From positions 1 to 64,000 of the forward strand of contig CAWKGK010000004.1 of assembly GCA_963849115.1 (NCBI GenBank): a stretch of 64,000 nt of DNA, given 5' to 3'. The translations under genes were made by a program, and so were the position numbers. The notes beneath the pieces are model-generated. The model ran no database searches. It was given only the letters and a program-made list of their open reading frames with translations, and was not told the DNA's origin. Positions 29,166 to 38,779 of this stretch are shown here, piece after piece (positions within the stretch are counted from its first letter, which is position 1; the number at the start of each line of letters is the position of its first letter). This stretch comes from JACDAL01 sp963849115 (GTDB lineage: Bacteria > Actinomycetota > CADDZG01 > WHSQ01).

Positions 29166-30308
29166 CTATAGCCCGAAGACCTTCTCGCGGACCGCTACAG
29201 CGGTGTCGGGGTTGTCGCTGAAGACTCCGTCCACTCCGAGTCGGTAGAACAATCTGTACTCGGCGGCAGCGTCACCGTAAGCCTGAAGGAAGAAGGGACT
29301 CTTCGGGTCGCCCCGCTGGTAGTCGCTCGGCAGAAAGAAATTCTCGTTGCGGAACGTGAACGCGTGGACGATGAGTCCTGATTCGTGAGCGCGCCGTACG
29401 AGGGAGGTGGGCTTCTTCAGAGAGTTGTCTTGATCTCTCGGCACAATCAAGTTCTTGCTGGGCCCGATCCCATCGGCGTAGGTGGCTATCTCTCTAAGGC
29501 CCTTTCGGGTAATCAAATCGACGTACGTGCGAGGATCTCCCGCAGCCACGAGGTCGTACGGCGCGCCGACTTCGTCGACGAGCTGCACCAGCCGGACACG
29601 AGTCATGCCGTCGAGATCGATGAGATTGCTTACCTCGAAGGACTGTATATAGGCCGGCGCCCGCCTGCCCCGGTACCCGTTTGCTTTGAGCGCGGACACC
29701 AACGGCTCCTCCAATGAGAGTCCCATGTCGTCGAAGTAAGTCGGGTGCTTGGTCTCGGGATAGATCCCTACCCCCCTTCGCCTGGCGAGATCTATGACCT
29801 CCTGGAGGGTAGGAATCTCGTAGAGGCCGTTGAAGGCTGTGTTTTGTGGGCGGATGTCGGGAATGCGCTCCTCGGCGCGCAGCGTCTTGAGCTCCTGTAG
29901 CGTGAAGTCCTCGGTGAACCACCCTGTTATCTCAACGCCGTCCACAACCTTGGTCGCCATCCGATCGGCGAACTCTGGATGCAGTTCGACATCGGTCGTT
30001 TCCGAGATTTCATTCTCATGCCTTGCGACCAGCTTGTGATCCTTGGTCGAAACTAGGTCTGGCTCTATGAAATCCGCCCCGAGATCAATGGCAAGCTTGT
30101 AGGAGGCGAGGGTGTGCTCGGGACGATACCCGCTTGCGCCGCGATGCCCGATGACGATCGGCACTTTCTGATTGTCGCCGGGCGCGCTGAGTGCATCGGG
30201 TAAGTTCCCAAGTTCGGCTGCGAGAATCAAGGACAACAAGAAAGAGGCTATCAGCCATGAACGCTGCGGCGCCGCTGACCTCATTCTGGCACCTCCAAAT
30301 GTCCGCAT
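29166..30308 (-). CDS. glpQ: Glycerophosphodiester phosphodiesterase (GlpQ-like), secreted
   Basis: 380 residues (ATG 30284 is an alternative start). A signal peptide covers roughly residues 10-40. The catalytic entry GHRGASGYRPEHTLASY holds the active-site histidine and arginine. EPDLVSTKDHKLVARHEN supplies the metal-binding acids and second histidine. The C-terminus contains GVDGVFSDNPDTAV. It hydrolyses glycerophosphodiesters to glycerol 3-phosphate and an alcohol outside the membrane. The length fits the longer GlpQ periplasmic type. It is transcribed alone. Confidence 0.9.
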   Translation of the reverse strand: MRTFGGARMRSAAPQRSWLIASFLLSLILAAELGNLPDALSAPGDNQKVPIVIGHRGASGYRPEHTLASYKLAIDLGADFIEPDLVSTKDHKLVARHENEISETTDVELHPEFADRMATKVVDGVEITGWFTEDFTLQELKTLRAEERIPDIRPQNTAFNGLYEIPTLQEVIDLARRRGVGIYPETKHPTYFDDMGLSLEEPLVSALKANGYRGRRAPAYIQSFEVSNLIDLDGMTRVRLVQLVDEVGAPYDLVAAGDPRTYVDLITRKGLREIATYADGIGPSKNLIVPRDQDNSLKKPTSLVRRAHESGLIVHAFTFRNENFFLPSDYQRGDPKSPFFLQAYGDAAAEYRLFYRLGVDGVFSDNPDTAVAVREKVFGL

Positions 30309-30583
30309 CCGGAGTTCCCTCCCAACCGTCGAGTGTGACCAGTAACTCCCAAACTACCACCGGCCCGGGGTGGGTTGATGGCCGCGAACCGAGATGGCAG
30401 CCTGCGTTGGGGACTCCGACGAACAGTCATCTTGTTAGGGCAAGAAAGAACCTTCAGCGGAAATTGGGAGTCACATAGATATGACCTGGAAAAGAGATCT
30501 CCATGTGAGACCTAGGAGAGTTCCAAGTTCTTAGGTCGCGTCGCTACGGTTTTTTCCTTCTCGGCGCCGCATTCCTCGTCGCT

Positions 30584-31081
30584 GTGGCGGCAACCGTGTT
30601 CATGCTAGATGAGGCCATCGACCCGCCGAGGAAGACGGAGATCGCCGGTCCTTCCGATGTAAGTACGCCAGACCCCCCAACGCAACCAGGGGCCCTGGAT
30701 GGAGAATGCCCTCCCGAAGGTCCATGGTCGGATCCGGATTGCCCCCGGGCAAAGTGGGTGCGAGATGTGCTTGCTCGATCAGGTTTTGAAGTAACCGGTG
30801 ATACCGGCAGCGCATTCATCGGACGCGGAGAAAGGTCCCGTATCTTCATGTGGGCTACAAAGGAGAAGGGTGAGGATCCGTTCGAGCGTTATTCGCTGCG
30901 GGAAACAATAGAGGGAGTCGACGTTTACGGTGGCGGTGAGCTACGGATCGCGTGGCAGGTGCACGGGTTGGCCGTCTGGCTCGAATCTGGGCCTTCCGAT
31001 ACCGACGTGCTTCCACGCGGCAAAGAGTTGCGCAAGCTGGTGATCTCTTCCGACTCCGTCGAATACAGCCCCGCTCATTAG
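30584..31081 (+). CDS. Hypothetical membrane-anchored protein, start uncertain
   Basis: 165 residues from GTG 30584. The in-frame sequence just upstream (30533-30601) encodes a basic stretch then a hydrophobic run (GFFLLGAAFLVAVAATVFML), so the real N-terminus is probably earlier and includes a membrane anchor. No ATG, GTG or TTG lies there, suggesting a rare start codon or a small sequence error. The extracellular part has Pro-rich linkers and a domain with FERYSLRETIEGVDVYGGGE. No family recognised. The gap 30309-30532 shows nothing else. Confidence 0.5.
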   Translation: MAATVFMLDEAIDPPRKTEIAGPSDVSTPDPPTQPGALDGECPPEGPWSDPDCPRAKWVRDVLARSGFEVTGDTGSAFIGRGERSRIFMWATKEKGEDPFERYSLRETIEGVDVYGGGELRIAWQVHGLAVWLESGPSDTDVLPRGKELRKLVISSDSVEYSPAH

Positions 31082-31143
31082 TACCACTGCGTTCTGGGAG
31101 ACTCAGAGTGCCCAAAAGGGCCTCCGCGGACGGTCAAACGCGG

Positions 31144-33060
31144 TCAAGCCGGCCCCCTGCCGTAACCGCCAACTATCGCGGCCCCCAGCCCGGCGGCCTC
31201 AGCCTGGAATACCTCGCCCCCCGTCAGTCGCGCCAGCCGGTCCATGAAACGGACGAGGCCCGGCGTTTCCTCGAGCATGAACACGTTGATCTTTATCTGC
31301 GAGCGCGCCAAGCGCGCAGCCTCTCGCAGTGTTTTCTCGATCGTCACCGGAATCGGGGGCCAGTTGAACAACGCACTGCCATCCGGGTCTAGATGCGCGG
31401 TCGGTTCGCCGTCTGTGACCATGATCACCTGCTTGACCGCACTGCGGTCGTTGGATAGGAGACGATGGGCTAGCAGAAACGCGTGCTGCATGTTGGTGCC
31501 GTGCACGTTCTCCCACCCCGCAGTGGCAAGCGTCTGCGGAGTGAGCGTACGGGCGTAGTCGGAGAACCCGATCAGGTGCAAGGTGTCGTCCGGATACTTG
31601 CCCTCGATAAGCGCGTGCAATGCCAGCGCGGTTTTCTTGGCCGGGACCCAGTGCCCGTTGAGCGGCATCGAGAACGACAGGTCAAGCAGCAGCGCGGTGG
31701 AAGTGCGGGGCCGCGACTCGGTCTCCTTGACCTCGAAGTCATTCGGCACCAGTGTCAACGCACGGCCCGGCCCAAGCCTCACCACCGCGTTGTAGACGGT
31801 GCGCTCGACCGAGATCTGATCGTCGTCCCCGAACACCCACGGCCTCATCTGGCCGGTGGGCTCGGCCTGGCCGCCCCCCGCGCGGTGAGTCGGCTCGGAG
31901 CGAATGCGGCTCAACAGCTTGGTCAATGAGCGTTCCCCCAACAGGCGGGCGCCGCGCGCGGTGAGCTCGAGCCTGTTGCCGGAGCGCTGCAGCACTCCCG
32001 CTTCCTCCAGCGCCTTCTCGATCGCGCGCAGACGATCGAGATCGCGCACCGCGTCGTCCCCGAGCGCCTCCGCGAGCTTGTCTTCGTCGATGTCCTCAAG
32101 GCTGGCACCGGGATAGTCGCCCGCCAACGACTGCTCGAGATCCTCGTACTCACCGAGCCGTTCGATGGCGTCGACGGCCTCCGACATTGGCATGTCGCCC
32201 TCACCCCATCCCGGCGACTCCTGTCCCCACGGGAGATCCGGCATATGGTCCTGCAGCGAGCGCTGAAGCTGGTCGACCTGGAAGGCGAGATCGAGGTCGC
32301 CCATGACCTGTTCGGCAAGAGCGGCAAGCTCCGAGCGCTGCCGCTCCGTCAGACTCGCGAGTAGCCGGCTCATGGCGGCCATACGCCGCGCCATGCCCTC
32401 GAGCAGCTCGTCGAGCGTCTTCGGGTTGTCCGGAAACATGTCGCCGTAGCGCTCCATGAAACCCTCGAAGTCGTAGTCGTCGCCCCGGTCGCGGGCCGCG
32501 ATCATGGCGTTGAGGTCCGAGAGCATGTCCTTGACCCGCTGGATGTCATCGGCGGTGAGGTCCTTCATGCCTCCTGCAAGGCGACCGAAGTAGGAGTTGA
32601 GCACCTCCTTCTTCAACTCATCGAGAAGCTCTTGGAAACGATGCTGTGCTTCGAGGGAGGCGAACTCATATCCCATTAGCTCCTTCAGCGCCGCGGCCGG
32701 AGCGCGTGGCAGCGCGTCGAGCATCGCCTCGGCGAGCCGCGCCTCGTCCTCGAGGCGCCGCGCCAACTCCTTGCGTTCGAGCATCAACACCTCATCGAGC
32801 TTCTGGCGCACATCCTCGAAGGGCCCCGAGAGATTCAGCTCCTCGGCCGCGCGTCGGCGCTTCTCCAACAGCATGCGGCGAAGCTCGTCGAGGCCCCTCG
32901 CCCTCCCCGAGATGCCGCTGTGGCGCAGGTTGTCGAGCGCCCCTTCGGTCCCGAACCCCTCGAGGAGATCGTCTGAGAGCTCGTCCAAGGCCTCTGCGAC
33001 GTCGATGTCTTCGTCAAAGGGAGTTTGCGAGTCGTCCCAGCGCGAGAAGCGAGCCTTCAT
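31144..33060 (-). CDS. VWA-domain protein partnered with MoxR ATPase
   Basis: 638 residues from ATG 33060, overlapping the upstream stop by one base (TGATG). The first ~450 residues are charged and helical, with many Glu/Arg-rich coiled segments. The C-terminal ~190 residues are a von Willebrand A domain: STALLLDLSFSMPLNG holds the DxSxS metal site, FSDYARTLTP and MVTDGEPTAHL follow. Such proteins act with MoxR/BchI-type AAA+ ATPases as metal-insertion or chaperone systems. The pair is related to magnesium chelatase I/D subunits, but the targets are unknown. Confidence 0.82.
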   Translation of the reverse strand: MKARFSRWDDSQTPFDEDIDVAEALDELSDDLLEGFGTEGALDNLRHSGISGRARGLDELRRMLLEKRRRAAEELNLSGPFEDVRQKLDEVLMLERKELARRLEDEARLAEAMLDALPRAPAAALKELMGYEFASLEAQHRFQELLDELKKEVLNSYFGRLAGGMKDLTADDIQRVKDMLSDLNAMIAARDRGDDYDFEGFMERYGDMFPDNPKTLDELLEGMARRMAAMSRLLASLTERQRSELAALAEQVMGDLDLAFQVDQLQRSLQDHMPDLPWGQESPGWGEGDMPMSEAVDAIERLGEYEDLEQSLAGDYPGASLEDIDEDKLAEALGDDAVRDLDRLRAIEKALEEAGVLQRSGNRLELTARGARLLGERSLTKLLSRIRSEPTHRAGGGQAEPTGQMRPWVFGDDDQISVERTVYNAVVRLGPGRALTLVPNDFEVKETESRPRTSTALLLDLSFSMPLNGHWVPAKKTALALHALIEGKYPDDTLHLIGFSDYARTLTPQTLATAGWENVHGTNMQHAFLLAHRLLSNDRSAVKQVIMVTDGEPTAHLDPDGSALFNWPPIPVTIEKTLREAARLARSQIKINVFMLEETPGLVRFMDRLARLTGGEVFQAEAAGLGAAIVGGYGRGPA

Positions 33061-34460
33061 CAACCGCTCTCGAATCGCCAGCCCGAGGGCGAGTCGGTAG
33101 CACTCTTGTTGAGCCGCTTCGTGAGATGGAGACCCTCGAGGCAGAACTCGAGTGCCGCCGCCGCTGCGGCGGGGCTCTCGGACGAGAGCGCCAGGCAGGA
33201 GGCGAGGCGCTCGAGCTTGAGTCCCCTGCCCCCTCCTATCTGCGCCAACAGCTCCGCTGGGCTGGTGAGGTCGGAGGTCTCGAGCTCGAGACCCTGGTCG
33301 AAACGGTCGAGCAGTGGGGAGAGGTCCTCTCCGGACAGGCGGGCTCGATAGACATCGAGCAACGCCCGCTTCAATGCCCGCTCCAGTATCTGAGGTTCGC
33401 GTCCCTCTTCGAGTGCGTCGAACTCGACCCTCCCGATGGACCCCGGCAGGACCGTCCACAGATCGACGACGCGTGCCACCGCTTCGGGCTCTCCCCTGCG
33501 CGCCGCCCGCCGAATAGCCGAGGCCGTCACAGTCTCCAAAGCCCCTATCGAGAAGCGAACCGACACACCGGAGCGCTGATTAACCTGCGAACTCGCCCTC
33601 AAGTGATGGGTGAATGCCGCTATGACCTCCTCGAGGTGAACGGGGACGGTCACCGACACACCTGCAGGCGGAGGCCTCGATTCCTGGCGCATGATTGCGA
33701 TCTCTTCCGGGATCGTGCGCGGGTAGTGGGTTCGCACCTGGGTCCCGAAGCGGTCCTTGAGCGGTGAGATGATCCGGCCCCGGTGCGTGTAATCCTCGGG
33801 GTTCGCGCTCGCGACCAGCATCAGGTCGAGCGGCAAACGGATCTTGTAGCCGCGTATCTGGATGTCTCGCTCCTCGAGGATGTTGAGCAGGCTCACCTGT
33901 ATGCGCTCAGGAAGATCGGGAAGCTCGTTAATCGCGAACACACCACGGTGAGTGCGCGGGACGAGTCCATAGTGGATCGTGAGCTCGTCGCCGAGATAGC
34001 GGCCCTCTGCGACCCTTATCGGGTCGACGTCTCCGAGCAGATCCGAGACCGACGCGTCGGGAGTGGCGAGCTTCTCGGCGTAGCGGAGATCTCGCCCGAT
34101 CCATGAAATCGGTGTGTCGTCGCCGCGCTCGGCCACCAGGGCCCGGCAGCGTGCGCAGATGGGGTGATAGGGGTGGTCGTTGATCTCGCAGCCCTCGACG
34201 GCAGGGACTTGTTCGTCGAGCAGTGAGGCGAGGTGGCGGATGAGGCGGCTCTTGGCCTGGCCTCGCTCGCCGAGCAGGATGACGTCGTGCCCGGCGAGCA
34301 CCGCCCGCTCAAGGGTGGGGACAACCGAGTCCTCATAGCCGACTATTCCCTCGAACAGGGGGCCGCCGCCCCGCATCCGCTCGAGGAGGTTATCCCGTAG
34401 CTCTTCTTTGACCGCGCGGTCCGGGTACCCGGACGCCTTCAACTCCCCCAGAGTCTTCAT
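33060..34460 (-). CDS. MoxR/magnesium-chelatase-like AAA+ ATPase
   Basis: 466 residues. The Walker A is a variant, LLGERGQAKSRLI (GxxGxxKS), with Walker B GVFAINELPDLPERIQVSLL and sensor LVASANPEDYTHRGRIISP. The insert DHPYHPICARCRAL suggests a small metal-binding loop, unusual for MoxR. The C-terminal part is a lid and an extra helical region. It is cotranscribed with the VWA gene downstream, the standard MoxR-VWA arrangement for protein or cofactor maturation. It is divergent from the arginine operon. Confidence 0.85.
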   Translation of the reverse strand: MKTLGELKASGYPDRAVKEELRDNLLERMRGGGPLFEGIVGYEDSVVPTLERAVLAGHDVILLGERGQAKSRLIRHLASLLDEQVPAVEGCEINDHPYHPICARCRALVAERGDDTPISWIGRDLRYAEKLATPDASVSDLLGDVDPIRVAEGRYLGDELTIHYGLVPRTHRGVFAINELPDLPERIQVSLLNILEERDIQIRGYKIRLPLDLMLVASANPEDYTHRGRIISPLKDRFGTQVRTHYPRTIPEEIAIMRQESRPPPAGVSVTVPVHLEEVIAAFTHHLRASSQVNQRSGVSVRFSIGALETVTASAIRRAARRGEPEAVARVVDLWTVLPGSIGRVEFDALEEGREPQILERALKRALLDVYRARLSGEDLSPLLDRFDQGLELETSDLTSPAELLAQIGGGRGLKLERLASCLALSSESPAAAAAALEFCLEGLHLTKRLNKSATDSPSGWRFESG

Positions 34461-34601
34461 AGTGAAAGCCTACGGCGGGCGCGCCGCAATGCGGGCGTGG
34501 TGGCAAACGCGCACCGCGGGCCTCTGCGCACGAAAAACCGTGGGTAGACGCACACCGTGTGCGTTTGCCCCGCGGGGGGAGTGTGGGCGGCCCAAAGCTG
34601 C

Positions 34602-34631
34602 TTGCATAGTATGCTTGGGAGCGCATAGTAT
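34602..34631 (+). promoter_or_regulatory. Promoter of the arginine operon, apparently leaderless
   Basis: TTGCAT (34602-34607) and TAGTAT (34626-34631) are separated by 18 bases. A start point seven or so bases downstream would fall at 34638-34640, on the argC ATG. No Shine-Dalgarno sequence precedes that ATG, so a leaderless transcript fits. Both hexamers lie inside the ArgR-type palindromes. Confidence 0.5.
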
Positions 34632-34633
34632 GC
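34604..34633 (+). promoter_or_regulatory. Tandem ArgR operator (ARG box) pair
   Basis: GCATAGTATGC occurs twice, at 34604-34614 and 34623-34633, centres 19 bp apart. Each is a near-perfect palindrome and resembles ARG boxes (TGCAT...ATGCA cores) bound by ArgR hexamers in pairs. Position over the promoter predicts repression by ArgR with arginine. argR is the fifth gene of the operon, implying autoregulation. Confidence 0.7.
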
Positions 34634-34639
34634 GTGGTC

Positions 34640-35608
34640 ATGGCTCAGTCTGCGGTCGTTCTGGGAGCTTCGGGCTACGCCGGCGGGGAGGTGGTCCGCC
34701 TGCTCGCCTCCCACCCCGCGCTCGAGCCGAAGGCGGTCTCCGGCGAGAAATCGGCCGGGGCGCCGCTGGACGCGCTGCACCCGCAGCTGACCGGCGCTCG
34801 CTCGCTGCGCCTGCACACCACTGCGGAAGTGGCCGCCACGCCCGCGGACGTGTGCTTCTCCTGCCTCCCTTCGGAGGGGCTCGGCCCCCACCTCGATCGC
34901 GTGGCGGCCCCCGTCGTCATCGACCTCGCCGGCGACCACCGCCACCGGGCCGGGTGGACCTACGGCCTGAGCGAGCTCGCCCGCAGCGAGGTCGCGGGGT
35001 CGGTCCGCATCGCCAACCCGGGCTGTTATCCGACCGCGGCCCTGCTGTGTCTGGTTCCGTTCGCGCGCGCCGGAATCATCGAGGGCCCGGTTGTCATCGA
35101 CGCCCTCTCGGGGGTGTCGGGGGCGGGCCGCAAGGCCCTCGAGCACCTCTCCTTCGGCACCGCCTCGGCCACTGCCACCGCTTACGGCACCACCGAGCAT
35201 CGCCACATCGCAGAGATCGAGCGCGGCCTCGAGCTCCATTCCGGGCTTTCGCTCGCCGTGTCCTTTACTCCTCATCTCGTGCCGCTGGCGCGCGGCCTGC
35301 TGGTGACCGCACGCGCGCCACTCACCACAACGCTCGACGACGAGCAAGCGCGGGAAGTCCTGCAGGACGCCTATCGGGACGAGACCTTCGTGCACGTGCT
35401 GACGGGCTGGCCCTCGACCAAGCCGCTGACCGGCAGCAACCACTCGCACGTCTCGGCGCGCGTCGACCGCCGCACCGGCCTGCTGGTGTGCTCGGCTGCG
35501 CTCGACAACCTCGGCAAGGGCGCCGCCGGACAGGCCCTCCAGAACGCCAACCTTGCTCTGGGCCTGGCCGAGAGCATGGGCCTCGAGAGCTTGGGGGTGT
35601 GGCCGTGA
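34640..35608 (+). CDS. argC: N-acetyl-gamma-glutamyl-phosphate reductase
   Basis: 322 residues from ATG 34640 (GTG 34634 lies inside the operator). VVLGASGYAGGEVVRLLASH is the NADP-binding start and ANPGCYPTAALL holds the catalytic cysteine. STKPLTGSNHSHV is a further family motif. It reduces N-acetylglutamyl phosphate to the semialdehyde, the third step of arginine synthesis. First gene of the cluster; its stop overlaps argJ (GTGA). Confidence 0.96.
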   Translation: MAQSAVVLGASGYAGGEVVRLLASHPALEPKAVSGEKSAGAPLDALHPQLTGARSLRLHTTAEVAATPADVCFSCLPSEGLGPHLDRVAAPVVIDLAGDHRHRAGWTYGLSELARSEVAGSVRIANPGCYPTAALLCLVPFARAGIIEGPVVIDALSGVSGAGRKALEHLSFGTASATATAYGTTEHRHIAEIERGLELHSGLSLAVSFTPHLVPLARGLLVTARAPLTTTLDDEQAREVLQDAYRDETFVHVLTGWPSTKPLTGSNHSHVSARVDRRTGLLVCSAALDNLGKGAAGQALQNANLALGLAESMGLESLGVWP

Positions 35609-36753
35609 GGTGGCCGCGCGGCGTGACGAGCTCGGGAGTTGCGTGCGGCATAAAGCCAACAAGGGAGCGCGACCTCGGCCTCTTTACCAGCGAGCTTCCG
35701 GTGGCGTGGGCGGGAACGTTCACCCGCAACGCCGCGGCGGCGGCCCCGGTGATCTGGTCCCGGGCGCGGCTCGGACACTCGGTGCGGGCGCTCGTCGTCA
35801 ACAGCGGCAACGCCAACGCTTGCACCGGCCCCGACGGTCACGCCGCCGTCGAGAGCACCGCCGCGGCCGCCGCAGATGTCCTTGGATGCAACTCCGAAGA
35901 GGTTCTCGTGTCCTCGACCGGCCCCATCGGTGTCCCCTTGCCCGTCGAGCGCATCGTGAGCGCGCTGCCGATGGCAGCGGCCCGGCTGAGCGAGGACACA
36001 AGCGAGTTCGCCGCCTCGATCCTGACCACCGACACGCGGCTGAAGCGGGCGCGCCGAGAGCTGGGGGGCGCCTCCATAACGGGAGTGGCAAAAGGGGCAG
36101 CCATGCTGGCGCCGAACATGGCGACGATGCTGGCGTTCATCGCCACCGACGCCGTCGTTCCACAGGACCACCTCCAGGAGTCGCTCACCTCTGCGGTGAG
36201 GACGAGCTTCGATCGCATCTCGATTGATGCCTGCGAGAGCACGAACGACTCCGTGTATCTGTTGTCCTCGGCCCTGGGATCCCCCATCGACCAAGAGCGC
36301 TTCGACGCCGCGCTGGCAGACGTCTGCTATTCCCTGGCCGAGCAAATGGTGCTCGACGCGGAGGGCTCGACCAAGCTCGTGCGCATCGAGGTCGCGGGCG
36401 CCAAGGGTGAGGACCATGCAGTGGCGCTCGGCCGAGCAGTGGCGGCGTCGTGTTTGTGGCGCGCGGCGGTGAACGGGGGAGATCCCAACTGGGGGAGAGT
36501 GATCTCGGCGCTGGGTGCGGCCGACCGCTCACTCGACCTGAGCGCGCTCGACCTGTGGATCGGCGCACAGCAAGTCTTCTCGGCGGGCGCCCCCGTTGGC
36601 GGCATGGACTGCATGGCCAAGGCGGCCACAGAGATGGAAGCGGACGAGATCCGCATCTCGTGCGTGGTGGGCAGGGGTCACGCACACGTGGAGGTCCTGA
36701 GCGCCGATATATCGACCGCCTACGTGGAGCTCAACGCCGGCGGCACGACGTGA
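35605..36753 (+). CDS. argJ: Bifunctional ornithine acetyltransferase / N-acetylglutamate synthase
   Basis: 382 residues from GTG 35605. LVVNSGNANACTG and the self-cleavage region KGAAMLAPNMATMLAFIATD, whose threonine becomes the N-terminal nucleophile of the beta chain, are intact. DPNWGRVISALGAA closes the active site. It recycles the acetyl group between acetylornithine and glutamate. It overlaps both neighbours by four bases. Confidence 0.96.
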   Translation: MRWPRGVTSSGVACGIKPTRERDLGLFTSELPVAWAGTFTRNAAAAAPVIWSRARLGHSVRALVVNSGNANACTGPDGHAAVESTAAAAADVLGCNSEEVLVSSTGPIGVPLPVERIVSALPMAAARLSEDTSEFAASILTTDTRLKRARRELGGASITGVAKGAAMLAPNMATMLAFIATDAVVPQDHLQESLTSAVRTSFDRISIDACESTNDSVYLLSSALGSPIDQERFDAALADVCYSLAEQMVLDAEGSTKLVRIEVAGAKGEDHAVALGRAVAASCLWRAAVNGGDPNWGRVISALGAADRSLDLSALDLWIGAQQVFSAGAPVGGMDCMAKAATEMEADEIRISCVVGRGHAHVEVLSADISTAYVELNAGGTT

Positions 36754-37631
36754 TCGACACGACGCTCGAGCAGGCGCTGGGGGCAGGGGAAAAGGCACGA
36801 GTACTGTCCCAAGCCCTCCCTTACATCCGCACCTACAAGGGTCACACGGTGGTGATCAAGCTGGGCGGGGAAGCGCTCGACGACCCGAGCCACGCCGCCC
36901 TTGTGGCCTCAGACCTGGCACTGCTGGCGCTGGTCGGGATGAGGCTGGTAGTCGTGCACGGCGGTGGACCGCAGGTCAGCGCGGCCATGTCCGAAGCGGG
37001 CCTCGAGCCCATCTTCGTGAGCGGTCTGCGGGTCACCGACGACGCCGCAATGGAGACCGTGCGCCGAGTGCTGGTCGGATCGATCAACTCGGACCTCGTG
37101 AGCAGGCTGTGCGCTGCGGGGCTTCAGGCGGTCGGGTTGTCGGGCGCCGACGCGAATCTCGTGGAGGCGGTCCCGCTGCACGGCCCGGCGGAACAGTCGC
37201 TGGGGCGCGTGGGCCGCGTGTCGAGGGTCCGCGCCGGGGTGCTCGACGATCTTCTCGAGAACGGCTACACCCCCGTCGTGGCTTCAGTCGCTCCGGGGCC
37301 CGAAGGCGGCTTCTTGAACATCAACGCGGACGCTGCCGCAGCCGCCCTCGCTTCGGCACTCCACGCCGCCAAGCTCGTTTACGTCACCAACGTCCCAGGT
37401 TTGTACGCCGATTTCGGCGATGACGGCTCGCTTCTCTCGGAGCTCAACTGCGACCAGCTCCAGGCGATGCTGCCGGGATTGTCGGCGGGCATGCGCCCCA
37501 AGGCCTCCTCCTCGGTCGAAGCCCTGCAACACGGCGTGGGCAAGGTCCACATCCTCGACGGCCGCGTCGAGCACGCGCTCCTCCTCGAGATCTTCACCGA
37601 CGAGGGGATAGGCACGCAGGTGCTGCCGTGA
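36750..37631 (+). CDS. argB: Acetylglutamate kinase
   Basis: 293 residues from GTG 36750. VIKLGGEALDD, VVVHGGGPQVSAAM and GFLNINADAAAAALA are the characteristic nucleotide- and substrate-binding segments. An N-terminal extension of about 25 residues (LEQALGAGEKARVLSQALP) is like that of arginine-inhibited hexameric enzymes, so feedback inhibition is possible. Confidence 0.96.
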   Translation: MIDTTLEQALGAGEKARVLSQALPYIRTYKGHTVVIKLGGEALDDPSHAALVASDLALLALVGMRLVVVHGGGPQVSAAMSEAGLEPIFVSGLRVTDDAAMETVRRVLVGSINSDLVSRLCAAGLQAVGLSGADANLVEAVPLHGPAEQSLGRVGRVSRVRAGVLDDLLENGYTPVVASVAPGPEGGFLNINADAAAAALASALHAAKLVYVTNVPGLYADFGDDGSLLSELNCDQLQAMLPGLSAGMRPKASSSVEALQHGVGKVHILDGRVEHALLLEIFTDEGIGTQVLP

Positions 37632-38779
37632 CCCTCATGAACACCTACCGTCGCTGGGACCTGCAGCCGGTCTCGGGCTCCGGCGCCCGCCTTCTCGACG
37701 CCGCCGGCCGCTCCTACATCGATTGTGTGGCGGGGATCGCAGTGGCGAGCCTCGGCCACGCCCACCCGGCTGTGACCGAGGCGATCACGGCCCAGGCGAG
37801 CAGGCTGGTGCACGTCTCGAACCTCTACCACACGGACCCCGCCGAGGAGCTGGCCGCAGAGCTGGCGGCTCTCACCGGCGGAATGCACACCTTCCTCTGC
37901 AACTCGGGGGCCGAGGCGGTGGAGGCCGCCATCAAGCTGGCGAGGAAATGGGGCCGCAGCCGCGGGCGGCACGTCATAGTCGCCGCTGAAGGAGGCTTTC
38001 ACGGCCGCACCCTCGGAGCCCTCGCCGCCACCGGGCAGCCGGCCAAGCGCACCGCATTCGAGCCCCTGCCCTCCGGGTTCTGCCACGTTCCATTCGGCGA
38101 CGCCGCCGCGCTCGACTCCGCCGTCGGCGACGAGGTCGCCGCGGTCCTCTTGGAGCCGATCCAGGGCGAGGCGGGGGTAGTCATGCCGCCCGAGGGTTAT
38201 CTGGCAGCGGCACAGGCGGCGTGCGTGCGTGCCGGGGCGCTCCTGATCCTCGACGAGGTCCAGACCGGCGTGGGCAGGACCGGTGCATGGTGGGCGTACC
38301 AACACGCAGGCGTTAGCCCCGACATCATGTGCATCGCCAAGGGCTTGGCCGGAGGGCTTCCCATCGGGGCCTGCCTTGCGGCGCCGGCGGTGGCGGCGGC
38401 CTTCGAGCCGGGAGACCATGGCTGCACCTTCGGTGGAGGCCCGGTGCAATCGGGGGCCGCGCTCGCGGTGCTCGAGACCATCGCCTCAGAAGGTCTTCTC
38501 GAGCGCGCCAAGGCGGCTGGCGAGGTCTTGATGCAGGGGCTCGCCGCGATCTTCAGCGACGACGCCGACGTGCGCGGCCGTGGCCTCTTGATCGGTGTTG
38601 CGCTCCCGGAAGCGAAGGCGCGCGCAGTGGCCGAGGCCGCGCTCGAACGCGGCCTGCTCGTCAACGACGCGACCCCCAGCGTGGTGCGGTTGACGCCGCC
38701 CCTAGTCATCACCGATGACGACATACAAGAAGCGCTCGAGATTCTCGAGGAGGTGGCCGGTGCAACCGGAACGGCGTAG
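37628..38779 (+). CDS. argD: Acetylornithine aminotransferase
   Basis: 383 residues from GTG 37628. PLP motifs include FLCNSGAEAVEAAIKLARKW, LILDEVQTGVGRTG and the Schiff-base lysine in MCIAKGLAGGLPIGA. It forms N-acetylornithine from the semialdehyde. It overlaps argB by four bases and argR by about 20. Confidence 0.96.
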   Translation: MTLMNTYRRWDLQPVSGSGARLLDAAGRSYIDCVAGIAVASLGHAHPAVTEAITAQASRLVHVSNLYHTDPAEELAAELAALTGGMHTFLCNSGAEAVEAAIKLARKWGRSRGRHVIVAAEGGFHGRTLGALAATGQPAKRTAFEPLPSGFCHVPFGDAAALDSAVGDEVAAVLLEPIQGEAGVVMPPEGYLAAAQAACVRAGALLILDEVQTGVGRTGAWWAYQHAGVSPDIMCIAKGLAGGLPIGACLAAPAVAAAFEPGDHGCTFGGGPVQSGAALAVLETIASEGLLERAKAAGEVLMQGLAAIFSDDADVRGRGLLIGVALPEAKARAVAEAALERGLLVNDATPSVVRLTPPLVITDDDIQEALEILEEVAGATGTA

